Assembly: GCA_003439945.1 (NCBI GenBank) | Contig: QVRM01006829.1 | Location: forward strand, 62,001-126,000 | Reading direction: 5' to 3' | Length of the DNA stretch: 64,000 bases | Origin: Dermanyssus gallinae | Taxonomy: Eukaryota; Arthropoda; Arachnida; Mesostigmata; Dermanyssidae | Shown here: piece by piece, positions 1 to 7,904 of the stretch | Position numbering within the stretch: the first letter of the stretch is position 1 | Layout of the letters: every line of letters starts with the position of its first letter | Translations under genes and position numbers: made by a program | Notes under the pieces: model-generated | Told to the model about the DNA's origin: nothing | The model's input: only the letters and a program-made list of their open reading frames with translations | Databases searched by the model: none

Positions 1-347
1 TGATAAGAGGGCCAGACTTCGTTTTTACACACGATAACGCCCCGATTCACACCGCCAGGCTGACCGGAAGATGGTTCGACCAACGTCACATTGAAGTCCT
101 TCGCTGGCCTGCACTCTCACCTGATCTTAGTATGATCCAGAATGTGTGGAGCTGGCTCGAACAATAAGTTTACACGGATAAAAAAAAAATTTCGAGGCTA
201 GGGACGAGCTCTTGCAAAACGTCATCCAAAATTTGTTTAACACTAACCAAACCGCACTTTTGAGGTTATCCGACTTAATGGGAAGTTCATTGAGTATTAA
301 GTATAGTTGCTAAATGCCGTGAGATTAGCCCAAATGCCGTTAATCCG
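1..347 (+). mobile_element. Tc1-like transposon, 3' fragment
   Basis: This is the right-hand part of a Tc1-family DNA transposon, cut by the window start. It translates (with stops) to the transposase end containing HDNAPIHTA, the second catalytic Asp region, and SPDLSMIQNVW, the third catalytic region. It is the same family as the two longer copies at 11750 and 30891. The copy is dead: TAA follows WSWLEQ, and the family's right terminal repeat is missing because similarity stops near base 347. The third catalytic position reads Gln (CAG) where Tc1 proteins have Glu. Confidence 0.85.
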
Positions 348-364
348 ACGGCATTTGGGCTAAT
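324..364. repeat. Perfect 17-bp hairpin at transposon breakpoint
   Basis: Bases 324-340 (attagcccaaatgccgt) are followed by a 7-base loop (taatccg) and their exact reverse complement at 348-364. The left arm belongs to the Tc1 element, since the same bases occur before its right terminal repeat in the other copies. The right arm lies on the other side of the breakpoint with the non-LTR element. The inverted copy therefore marks the rearrangement junction and is not part of either family. Confidence 0.75.
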
Positions 365-428
365 AATGCCGAAATGTCCTTTTGCGATGTTTGCTTCGGA
401 ATGTTGTTGCGCCACGATCTCTCCAGAC

Positions 429-999
429 TTAAGGTTTTCGGCCGTAATCTTTGTCTTGTGTTTGTTGGTCTGCCTTTCTTCCCTCCGCTCCTTCAGTTTT
501 GTCCGCAGGAGGTTGATTTAGGGGGCATGCGGTCGTGCGAGCTTTGTGCCCTTTCTCTCCGCAGGTGTAACAGCTGAGGGTTTCTTCTTTACAGTCACTA
601 GAAAAACGGCTTTTCATCCCGCATCTGAAGCATTTCTGTGTCACGACATTCTTGTTTTTGCATTCTTTGGCTGTGTGTCCTAGTTCCTGACACTTACAGT
701 ATGTAGAGAAAGTGATCCACTCCTCAGCCCTGCAGCCGGTGCCTCCGACACTTAAATTTTTCCTGTTCAAAAGCTGGCATGCTTTGTCTTATGCTAAGGT
801 GACGAGGCACTGTCAGCCGGCCCGGTTCTTGGTTGGCCTGGGAGCTTCTGTTCTTATGTAGGAAGCTTTGTGGATCCTAAGTATTTCCCGCAGCTCTTTC
901 TCAATCTTATCTGACGTTAGAAACGGGTCGATACCCCGCAAAACGACAGTTATGGTAGGGCCAGTACATCTTCTGGTGTCTATTTCTCCACATGTTACC
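429..999 (-). pseudogene. non-LTR retrotransposon ORF1 (gag-like), C-terminal part
   Basis: This is the end of a gag-like ORF1 from an R1/I-group non-LTR retrotransposon. From 999 downward the first part has an RRM-like segment (VVLRGIDPF...KIEKELREIL), the usual central part of such ORF1 proteins. A frame change follows near 770-815. The last 113 residues hold CCHC knuckles (CKCQELGHTAKEC, CFRCGMKSRFSSDC, CYTCGEKGHKARTTAC), which bind element RNA, and a basic tail. The second knuckle has Ser where His is expected. ORF2 should follow to the left but is replaced by the Tc1 fragment. The reading is broken at 999/3896 by the BEL/Pao insertion. Confidence 0.8.
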
Positions 1000-1680
1000 T
1001 GTTGCATATTGGATGGCCGCGAATAGAAGTTTGCATTAGCGCGCCATGATATGATGATGATCTCTGCCTGTTGGCCACAACCAGTTACAACACTGTCGGC
1101 CACAACTCGCCACGGCACTGTTGTCACAACCCGCCACTGCACTGTTAGCCACAACCCGCCACTGCACGTTCGTGCACTGTCACGTTGCCGGTCGCCGGCC
1201 GGATAAAAGGGGTGCGCGCCATTTCCTCAGCCCTTTTTGTTACCTCGAGCGTTCCGCGTAACGCGCACTCTGCAAGCCCTTAGTCCGGCGGCGACCGGCA
1301 CGTCCGACGGCCTGGCAGCGACAGCGGCGGGAGCGTGGCAGCAGTGCTGCACTAGGGCGGTGAGTGTTGTGGCTGGCAGATGCAGGCAGATTTATATATA
1401 TATACATATATATATTGTTAATTGAATGATTGTTAGCGCTAGTGTAGCGGCAGTGACGAGTGTGTGATCTGTGTGCGTTCCGGCGGTGGAAACTGCTTCG
1501 CGCTAACCGCCGGGACATTGTGTGAGCTAGCTAGGCAACAACAACAATAATAATAATACGAAGAGAGACGGCGGTGCCGTATCGCTCTCTGGCGTGTGGT
1601 GAATTGTAATAAATAAGAATAGTGAGTGTGTGAACCCGCGCATATTTGTCTGTCTTCATTCTACGGTTCCGTTGGCAACA
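1000..1680 (+). repeat. 5' LTR of BEL/Pao copy 1
   Basis: The LTR begins TGTTGCATATTGG and ends GTTGGCAACA. It contains about four imperfect 25-bp repeats (core GGCCACAACCCGCCAC) at about 1065-1165. A TATA-like GGATAAAAGGGG follows at 1200-1211, so the repeats lie in U3 just upstream of the promoter. A (TA)n run lies near 1390-1415 and AATAAATAAG near 1609. Short open frames inside the LTR are by-products of the repeats. Confidence 0.9.
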
Positions 1681-1683
1681 TAT

Positions 1684-1701
1684 TGGCGCCCAACGTGGGG
1701 C
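1684..1701 (+). promoter_or_regulatory. Primer-binding site, tRNA-Lys type
   Basis: TGGCGCCCAACGTGGGGC begins three bases after the LTR end. It is the standard complement of the 3' end of a lysine tRNA, as used by several retroelements. It primes minus-strand DNA synthesis. The identical site is present in copy 2 at 53857. Confidence 0.9.
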
Positions 1702-1752
1702 ACGACGTGTAGCAAAGGCCCGGACGTAGAAGTGATCGTAGCGACAGCCAGG

Positions 1753-2880
1753 ATGGCTGAGACAGACAGTCGTGTGATGGCGCTTCGGCGTTCAGTGTAT
1801 GCGGCGGTGTCAAAACTGGATGCCACCGTAGTGTCGTTTTGTTATGAAAGCCAGGAGCCTCCGCGGTTCACGCAGTGGAATGAGGACCGTGTTAACGGCT
1901 GGCTGCTGAGAGCGGAGGAGCTCGAACGAACGTTACATGAATTAGACGAGCGTTTTGTGGTCGAAATGGCTAGCACGCTCAGCGATGAGCAAATAGATCT
2001 AGAAACAGGTAGATCTTCCGACTGCATAGATACGTTGTGCCAAGTCCGAGGTAGCCTAATGGTCTACAAACGACGTAGCACTCTAGCCGCCACCATGCCG
2101 TCGAGCGCCCCGGACATGTCTGCACGATGGGCAGAGGCAAGAGCATCGTTATCGACGAGACTGCCGGAGCGTGTTGGCCCCGGTGGTCAAGACTCAAGTT
2201 CAGCGCTAGGCTCGATTGTAGATCGGCTAGTCGCGTTTCAAGAAATCAACGCAACGGGCGGGGCGGCGCTCCCCGTTGCCAAGCTAAGAAGTTCAACGGT
2301 GGTCGAGAGTTCATCCATCCATCCAGTGACGCCATCCGAGCCTTCATCCACGAAAGGGAACGAAGTGGTTGCAGCAAGGTTAGTCGTGCATCACGTAACC
2401 AAGGACGCGGAGTTCCTGAAGAAGCCGTCGACGCAGTACCCCGCCTTCCAGCCGGGGCAGGGCTACGACGAGCTTCCAGAGAGTCGGGTGTTTGTTGCAA
2501 CGTGCGAACCCCCGCTAATAGACCCAGCGGGGTGTTCAAGCTTGCGCAAACTGACTCGAATCGTCGCCACCGTCGCCCAGGCTGGAAGGTGGTTCTACTG
2601 GCAGGAGGTGAGTGGTCGACTCACGGCGGAAGAGCTCGCGTGGGCGAAGCAGCACCCGCTGCGTGAGGCCGGGCAGCCGTGCGTGGGGGAGCACGTCGCA
2701 AGCACCTCTCGTGGCGAGCCGGTCGAAGACGCGGGCTTGGCCGAGTTCAATTCTAGGCTGAAGCATCTGCAGACCAACATGGTCATGAACGTGTCGCGAG
2801 GAGGAGAAATGAAGATTTGGGCCGCGATCGGAGCAGCGCGTTTTGAAGGCGATGGCGCGCCGAGCAGCTGCTGGTCCTGA
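1753..2880 (+). CDS. Gag fused to pol remnant of deleted BEL/Pao element
   Basis: 375 codons from ATG 1753, the first ATG that starts a gag-like protein (MAETDSR...); an upstream in-frame ATG lies in the leader. Residues 1 to about 190 are a helical gag-like region with no zinc knuckle left. From about residue 245 the protein resembles the segment between RNase H and integrase of BEL/Pao polyproteins (SSLRKLTRIVATVAQAGRW, then GRLTAEELAWAKQ). The two parts are joined in frame across the deletion. Downstream, in another frame, 2885-3060 resembles an integrase tail. The homology call rests on my recognition of motifs, without a search. The frame is intact here but shifted in copy 2. Confidence 0.65.
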   Translation: MAETDSRVMALRRSVYAAVSKLDATVVSFCYESQEPPRFTQWNEDRVNGWLLRAEELERTLHELDERFVVEMASTLSDEQIDLETGRSSDCIDTLCQVRGSLMVYKRRSTLAATMPSSAPDMSARWAEARASLSTRLPERVGPGGQDSSSALGSIVDRLVAFQEINATGGAALPVAKLRSSTVVESSSIHPVTPSEPSSTKGNEVVAARLVVHHVTKDAEFLKKPSTQYPAFQPGQGYDELPESRVFVATCEPPLIDPAGCSSLRKLTRIVATVAQAGRWFYWQEVSGRLTAEELAWAKQHPLREAGQPCVGEHVASTSRGEPVEDAGLAEFNSRLKHLQTNMVMNVSRGGEMKIWAAIGAARFEGDGAPSSCWS

Positions 2881-3197
2881 CGATGGCTCTGCGGCGGCGG
2901 GGAGACCCCATGTCGAGCCGTTCGCCGCGGGCGCCGTCGTAGTACTACTGTAGAAAGGAATGCCGCGGGCATTTTGGCAAAGTCGTGTGGAGAAGCCGCT
3001 GGCGACCAAGGACGACGTGAAGCGTGCCTACCGGGTGGAGGCAGCTACATCAAGAGCTGGACGCCTGTGGGCGTTGTGAGCTTGTTTGATTGTGAGAAAT
3101 TATTGTGAGCTAAAGTTGATCTCGCAGAGTACCACATAATAAATGTTAAACAGAGCCAATGTAACATAGGTATTTTTGAGGGGCTACCGCCGCCCTC

Positions 3198-3212
3198 AAA
3201 AAGGGGGAGGAC
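3198..3212 (+). promoter_or_regulatory. Polypurine tract
   Basis: AAAAAGGGGGAGGAC lies directly before the 3' LTR, the expected place for priming plus-strand DNA synthesis. The same tract precedes the 3' LTR of copy 2 (55366-55380). Confidence 0.85.
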
Positions 3213-3895
3213 TGTTGCATATTGGATGGCCGCGAATAGAAGTTTGCATTAGCGCGCCATGATATGATGATGATCTCTGCCTGTTGGCCACAACCAGTTA
3301 CAACACTGTCGGCCACAACCCGCCACGGCACTGTTGTCACAACCCGCCACTGCACTGTTAGCCACAACCCGCCACTGCACGTTCGTGCACTGTCACGTTG
3401 CCGGTCGCCGGCCGGATAAAAGGGGTGCGCGCCATTTCCTCAGCCCTTTTTGCTACCTCGAGCGTTCGGCGTAACGCGCACTCTGCAAGCCCTTAGTCCG
3501 GCGGCGACCGGCACGTCCGACGGCCTGGCAGCGACAGCGGCGGGAGCGTGGCAGCAGTGCTGCACTAGGGCGGTGAGTGTTGTGGCTGGCAGATGCAGGC
3601 AGATTTATATATATATACATATATATATATTGTTAATTGAATGATTGTTAGCGCTAGTGTAGCGGCAGTGACGAGTGTGTGATCTGTGTGAGTTCCGGCG
3701 GTGGAAACTGCTTCGCGCTAACCGCCGGGACATTGTGTGAGCTAGCTAGGCAACAACAACAATAATAATAATACGAAGAGAGACGGCGGTGCCGTATCGC
3801 TCTCTGGCGTGTGGTGAATTGTAATAAATAAGAATAGTGAGTGTGTGAACCCGCGCATATTTGTCTGTCTTCATTCTACGGTTCCGTTGGCAACA
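3213..3895 (+). repeat. 3' LTR of BEL/Pao copy 1
   Basis: 683 bp, almost identical to the 5' LTR. It differs by a few substitutions (for example GTTCGGCG here against GTTCCGCG) and two bases in the TA run. It ends CAACA at 3895 and is followed by the duplicated TTACC. Confidence 0.9.
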
Positions 3896-5440
3896 TTACC
3901 TGCCGCAGCACGTCAGCAAACGTTGCACCACTTCCTGGTTTTTCCTCCACAACTCTCATGATAATATCGCCATCTTTGCCTGTGGTGACTGTTCGTATTT
4001 TCACCCCTGCCTCTAGCTTGTGGACATAGGGGCGTAGTTTTTCAATCATGTCTTGTGAGGAGCACCCCTCAGTCGCCTTTATGCGGAAGGATATTGTTTC
4101 GTGCTGCATCTCTTGTGGATGCAAAGTGCCGCGTTGCGCACGGCGAAGGCCGTCTTTTGTAATGTTAGCCTTACATCCCGATTTTCTGCAGCATGCTTCT
4201 ATTGCGTTTTTAATTGTATCTCCTTCTCATTCTGGAGAAATGCACAGGGCTAAGGGGCTTTGAGTTTGAAGACTGTGCCCCTTTTCTAGTATTTTAGAGA
4301 GAGCGTCTAAAAACTTTTCGGCTGCATCGCTGGGGTCAACCACTCCAATTACCAATTTGCTCAACGAAGTTGCAGGGCCAACCGCGGGTTCTTCGTCTTC
4401 TGGATTATCTTCGGCTTCGGCACGATCCACTTCAAGCTGTGCACAGTTTTTTAGAACTGCAACTCTGTCAGCCCGCAGGTTGGAGGTTCTTTCGGCTAGC
4501 GGAAATTGCTCGGCCATTTTCTTTAGCATTGCTTTGTCTTTCTCTGATCCTTTGGTGACTAGCATTACTCTGATGTCCTTTTGGGTCGTTATGCTGTCCA
4601 AGGAAAAACGTGTGTATTTAAACACAGGCTGCGGCCATTCTTCTTTGATAAGTGCAATGAGGTCTGCCAGTGTTTCAGTTTCGGCAATCTGGTCTTCAAT
4701 GCTCTTTGCCTTATCTAGGGCGTGTTCTAGCTTCTTCTGGCAGGCGTCGTAGTTCGCCCGCTTTAGGGGTGTCTGACACGGGTCTCCTGGAGGGCCATTT
4801 TGATTGTTTCTCTTTCAGGAGTTTTAATTCCTTTGCTAGAGTTTCTGTCTTGGCCTTCCAATTGTCTTCTAGATGTTCCAGCTCCTGCAGACGTGCGGAT
4901 GCGTCCTGCTCTATTTTTTGAGAGGTTTGTATCTTTTCTGTTAGACTTCTATTATCTATCTCCATCTGACTAATTCTTGATTCTTGTTCTTCCCAGTCTG
5001 CCTTGTGTTTAATTGTCAATTCCCACACCACTTTGTCTAGGCGGATGATGGCCGCTTTTATGTCCACTTGAGTTGTTTTGTGTTTTTCCTTTAAGCTTTT
5101 GAGATGTTGAACCACTGCCTTGAGATCGGCAAGTGCTTTCTCGTCGTAATCGGCAAGCTCTGTGTTCTTACAGGTTTTTCTTGCAGCCTTGGTCTTGTGA
5201 CACGTGTGACGTGTGCCGCTCTCTCTTGAACTCGGATCTTCGGGGGAGGTTTCTACGGCGGCAGGTCTTTTTCTCTGTGCACTTGAAGTATAGCTGCCAG
5301 AAAGATCTCCGCAGCATACGCTGTCAATGTTTTCCTTTTCCATGTCGGTGGCCGTTTCACGGTCCTTTTCGACTTCAGCATCGGTCTCGTCATCTTCTTT
5401 GTCCTATCTTTCGGAGACATGCACGTCTGACGTTATGCGC
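3896..5440 (-). pseudogene. non-LTR retrotransposon ORF1, N-terminal part
   Basis: This is the front of the ORF1 that the BEL/Pao element interrupts. A 210-residue open segment at 4711-5343 starts MEKENIDS. An acidic stretch upstream in the same frame reaches a TAG near 5420. The segment is Lys/Glu-rich and predicted coiled coil over its second half (SLKEKHKTTQVD..., MEIDNRSLTEKIQ...). After frame changes near 4700 and 4225 come further segments at 4227-4625 and 3876-4124. The last (HPQEMQHETISFRIKATE...) leads into the interrupted RRM-like part. The layout of coiled coil, RRM-like fold and CCHC matches R1/I-group gag proteins. Confidence 0.7.
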
Positions 5441-5683
5441 GCTCGAGAGCCTAATATAGCCAGCATTTTTTTTGCTTTTATTTTATTTTTCTTCTTTTCT
5501 TAATTTTTTCCGTTTCCTTTTTCAACTTGTTTTGTTCTTTTTTTTCTTGTTTCCCTTTTTTGTATTGGATGTAAGAATCTCGAAAGAAAAAAAAATATAT
5601 ATATATATATATTTGTATGCTCTTTCAGAAAAAAAGGACTCCCGGTTCTGGCTTTGAACCCGGGACCACCCGTCCGACCAAAC
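5441..5683 (-). promoter_or_regulatory. 5' leader of the non-LTR element with tRNA-like B box
   Basis: The leader is rich in pyrimidines on the plus strand, followed by a short (TA)n. Reading the minus strand, bases 5661-5650 give GGGTTCAAAGCC, close to the RNA polymerase III B-box consensus GGTTCRANNCC. Seven T residues follow at 5636-5630. I see no convincing A box. Whether this is a real internal promoter, a tRNA-derived insertion or chance is open. Confidence 0.35.
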
Positions 5684-5750
5684 CGAATATGCAGTTTGCC
5701 TACGATAAATCTATGGTATATAAAGAGGTCGTTTCTGGAGTTTCGACAGA
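5684..5750 (+). repeat. 67-bp direct repeat, left copy
   Basis: The sequence from CGAATATGCAG to TTTCGACAGA recurs at 7413-7479 with three mismatches. It includes TATATAAAGAGG. The two copies bracket a (TA)n tract, the mariner and a truncated non-LTR 3' end. It could be a long target-site duplication made by the truncated non-LTR element, or a small segmental duplication. Confidence 0.8.
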
Positions 5751-5815
5751 AACGTTATTTTTTTCTTTTTTTTCAGTATCATAGTTATGTATATATATAT
5801 ATATATATATATATA

Positions 5816-7132
5816 CCGTTTGTTCAAAAAGTATCGCGGGGGGAAAAATTTTCGCGGGTTACGTATATTCGAATTTCGATTTTTTTGTGGCGTTAGGTTG
5901 TTACTCATGTCTCTCACTTATGCCGACAAGCTCGGCCATTTTGAATGTTCACTTAATTGTTGACAGCTGCTTTGCTTGCACGTGTTTTGGATCGTCTTCG
6001 ATTTTTACCTATTCAAAAAAATGGATCAAAGAACCTGTATCAAATTTTGTGTGAAAAACGAAATTAAGTGCGCGGATGCATTCCGAATGTTGACTGTGGC
6101 ATACGGAGAAGCTACCTTGGACCGAAGCAACGTTTATCGGTGGTACAAAATGTTCTCAGAAGGCCGAGAAGATGTGAACGACGAAGAGCGTGCCGGACGC
6201 CCGAGCACTTCAACAACAGACGAAAAAATTAATGAAGTGGAGAAAATGGTATTGGCCAATCGTCGAATCACCGTTAGAGAAGTTGCTGAGGACCTAAACA
6301 TATCGATTGGCTCGTGCCATTCGATTTTTATCAATGATTTGGGCATGAGACGGGTCGCCGCGAAATTCGTACCAAAATTGCTCAATTGCGACCAAAAACA
6401 GCATCGCATGAACATTGCTAATGAGATGTTGGACTCTGTCCGCGACGACCCAAATTTGCTCCAGAGGGTCATAACTGGTGACGAATCGTGGGTTTATGGT
6501 TATGACGTGGAAACCAAAGCTCAATCATCTCAATGGAAGCTGCCGCACGAACCAAGACCGAAAAAAGCGCGCCAAGTTCGGTCGAATGTGAAAGTTTTGC
6601 TGACAGTTTTCTTCGATTGCAGGGGCGTGGTGCATCATGAGTTCTTGCCACAGGGTAGAACGGTCAATAAGGAATATTACCTGCAAGTTATGCGCAATTT
6701 GCGCGAAGCAATCCGCCAGAAACGCCCGGATTTGTGGAAGAACAAAAATTGGCTTTTGCACCACGATAACGCCCCTGCTCACACATCGTTGCTTGTGCGC
6801 GAGTTTTTGGCCAAAAACAACACACTAATGATGCCGCAGCCACCGTATTCCCCAGATCTGGCCCCCTGTGACTTTTTCTTGTTCCCTAAACTGAAGAGGC
6901 CCATGAAAGGACGACGTTACGCTACGCTTGACGAGATAAAGACGGCATCGAAGGAGGAGCTGAACAAGGTTAAAAAAAATGGTTTTTTGAAGTGCTTCGA
7001 AGATTGGAAAAACCGTTGGCACAAGTGTATAATATCTCATGGGGATTACTTTAAAGGGGACAAAATAGATATTCATGAATAAATGAATAATTTTTGAAAA
7101 AAACACAACAGTCGCGATACGGTTTGAACAGC

Positions 7133-7133
<1 letters not shown>
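5816..7133 (+). mobile_element. Mariner transposon (DD34D), apparently complete
   Basis: About 1318 bp between TA dinucleotides within a (TA)n tract. The ends are imperfect inverted repeats: the left end has TGTTCAAAAAGTATCGCG, and the right end read inward has TGTTCAAACCGTATCGCG. It encodes one intact transposase. Because it sits in a TA microsatellite, the exact target duplication is ambiguous by a few bases. Confidence 0.85.
6021..7082 (+). CDS. Mariner transposase, intact 353 aa
   Basis: A cut-and-paste DDE/D transposase acting in the nucleus on its own terminal repeats. ATG 6021 gives MDQRTC and the usual mariner length. Residues 1 to about 110 form the paired helix-turn-helix DNA-binding part, with the WYKMFSEGREDV and ERAGRPSTSTTD linker motifs. 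The catalytic triad is in ITGDESWVYGYD, HHDNAPAH and YSPDLAPCDFFLF. Exactly 34 residues separate the second and third Asp (DD34D). There are no stops or frameshifts, so this is the best preserved protein-coding gene in the window. The WVYGYD form suggests a subfamily outside irritans, but I cannot place it further. Confidence 0.92.
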   Translation: MDQRTCIKFCVKNEIKCADAFRMLTVAYGEATLDRSNVYRWYKMFSEGREDVNDEERAGRPSTSTTDEKINEVEKMVLANRRITVREVAEDLNISIGSCHSIFINDLGMRRVAAKFVPKLLNCDQKQHRMNIANEMLDSVRDDPNLLQRVITGDESWVYGYDVETKAQSSQWKLPHEPRPKKARQVRSNVKVLLTVFFDCRGVVHHEFLPQGRTVNKEYYLQVMRNLREAIRQKRPDLWKNKNWLLHHDNAPAHTSLLVREFLAKNNTLMMPQPPYSPDLAPCDFFLFPKLKRPMKGRRYATLDEIKTASKEELNKVKKNGFLKCFEDWKNRWHKCIISHGDYFKGDKIDIHE

Positions 7134-7170
<37 letters not shown>

Positions 7171-7176
<6 letters not shown>

Positions 7177-7384
7177 AGAAGATTTGCACAAGGTATCTTT
7201 GAGGCGAAAATAACCGCCGCACAAAGCCGAACAGCCTAAATGAAGACAGTACTGCGGCCACCCCCCGTCAAGGGGCAAAGAGGACGACTGGATTTTAGTG
7301 GGTGCAAGTCCCACACTACCGAGGCTTTAACAACGTCGCCCGGTGTGCATAACGCATTTTACCAGTTACCTCTGTAAAAAAAAA
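7171..7384 (+). mobile_element. R1-clade non-LTR element, 5'-truncated 3' end
   Basis: The first 69 bases encode the last residues of an ORF2 (RRFAQGI.EAKITAAQSR.A stop), matching the ORF2 end at 60132 on the other strand. The 3' UTR then carries the motif agtgggt...agtcccacactacc and ends in a short A-run after ACCTCTGT. It is a dead-on-arrival copy of the family represented by the element at 59.3-64 kb. Confidence 0.8.
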
Positions 7385-7412
7385 TTTATATATATATAAA
7401 TGACACGTTGTA

Positions 7413-7479
7413 CGAATATGCAGTTTGCCTACGATAAATCGGTGGTATATAAAGAGGTCGTTACTGGAGTTTCGACAGA
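7413..7479 (+). repeat. 67-bp direct repeat, right copy
   Basis: Second copy of the sequence at 5684-5750, with three mismatches. It begins 28 bases after the A-run of the truncated non-LTR end and runs directly into mitochondrial-like DNA. Confidence 0.8.
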
Positions 7480-7904
7480 TTTACACTAAAAATTATAAAT
7501 TTAAGAATTAAAATTATATATTTTTTTGCAGAAATCATATAAATTAATATAAAAAGATACTTTACATTTATCCTTTATATAGAGCCTATCCATATACGTT
7601 TTAATAGTAATAAAATATATGTAATAATAAATTTGTTAAAATTATTATAGAATTTTTTATTAATAAGTCTATTGTCCATACTATAAATCCATAATTAGTA
7701 ATTATATAACCTTATAAGAGAAAATATTATAACGTTAACATAATGATAGAAGCCCTATAAATAAAGAATTATATAACTTTATAGGAGTAATAATTATAAT
7801 ACGTTATTATAAGATAAGTAACGACAAATTCAACTTTCTTCTTAGTATTCCCATAGTTATGATAAGAACGGAAGAATAAAGAATAAGAAATAATTTATTT
7901 TCAT
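7480..7904 (+). other. Nuclear mitochondrial-like DNA, control-region/12S side, copy 1
   Basis: Very AT-rich sequence, collinear with 11190-11600 and with 24240-24358 plus 29358-29640. All copies share blocks such as TCTATTGTCCATAC and CTTCTTAGTATTCCC. In the 29-kb copy this block runs into an unmistakable mitochondrial 12S motif, so I read it as nuclear mitochondrial DNA from the region before 12S. There is no gene. The block ends where the RLE retrotransposon fragment starts. Confidence 0.6.

Larger units (their letters stand above)
995..3900 (+). mobile_element. BEL/Pao-like LTR element copy 1, internally deleted, with TSD
   Basis: The element spans 1000-3895 (TG...CA) and is flanked by the 5-bp target duplication TTACC at 995-999 and 3896-3900. 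It has two nearly identical LTRs, a primer-binding site, one ORF and a polypurine tract. Only about 1.5 kb lies between the LTRs, so protease, reverse transcriptase, RNase H and most of the integrase are missing. It sits in antisense orientation inside ORF1 of the surrounding non-LTR element. The few LTR differences (at least four substitutions in about 680 bp) point to a recent insertion. It must depend on an autonomous relative for mobility. Confidence 0.85.

Noticed and set aside
1000..1520. Short frames inside the LTRs (for example repeated VQWRVV)
   Set aside because: They are translations of the 25-bp U3 repeats, present in every LTR, with no coding signal.
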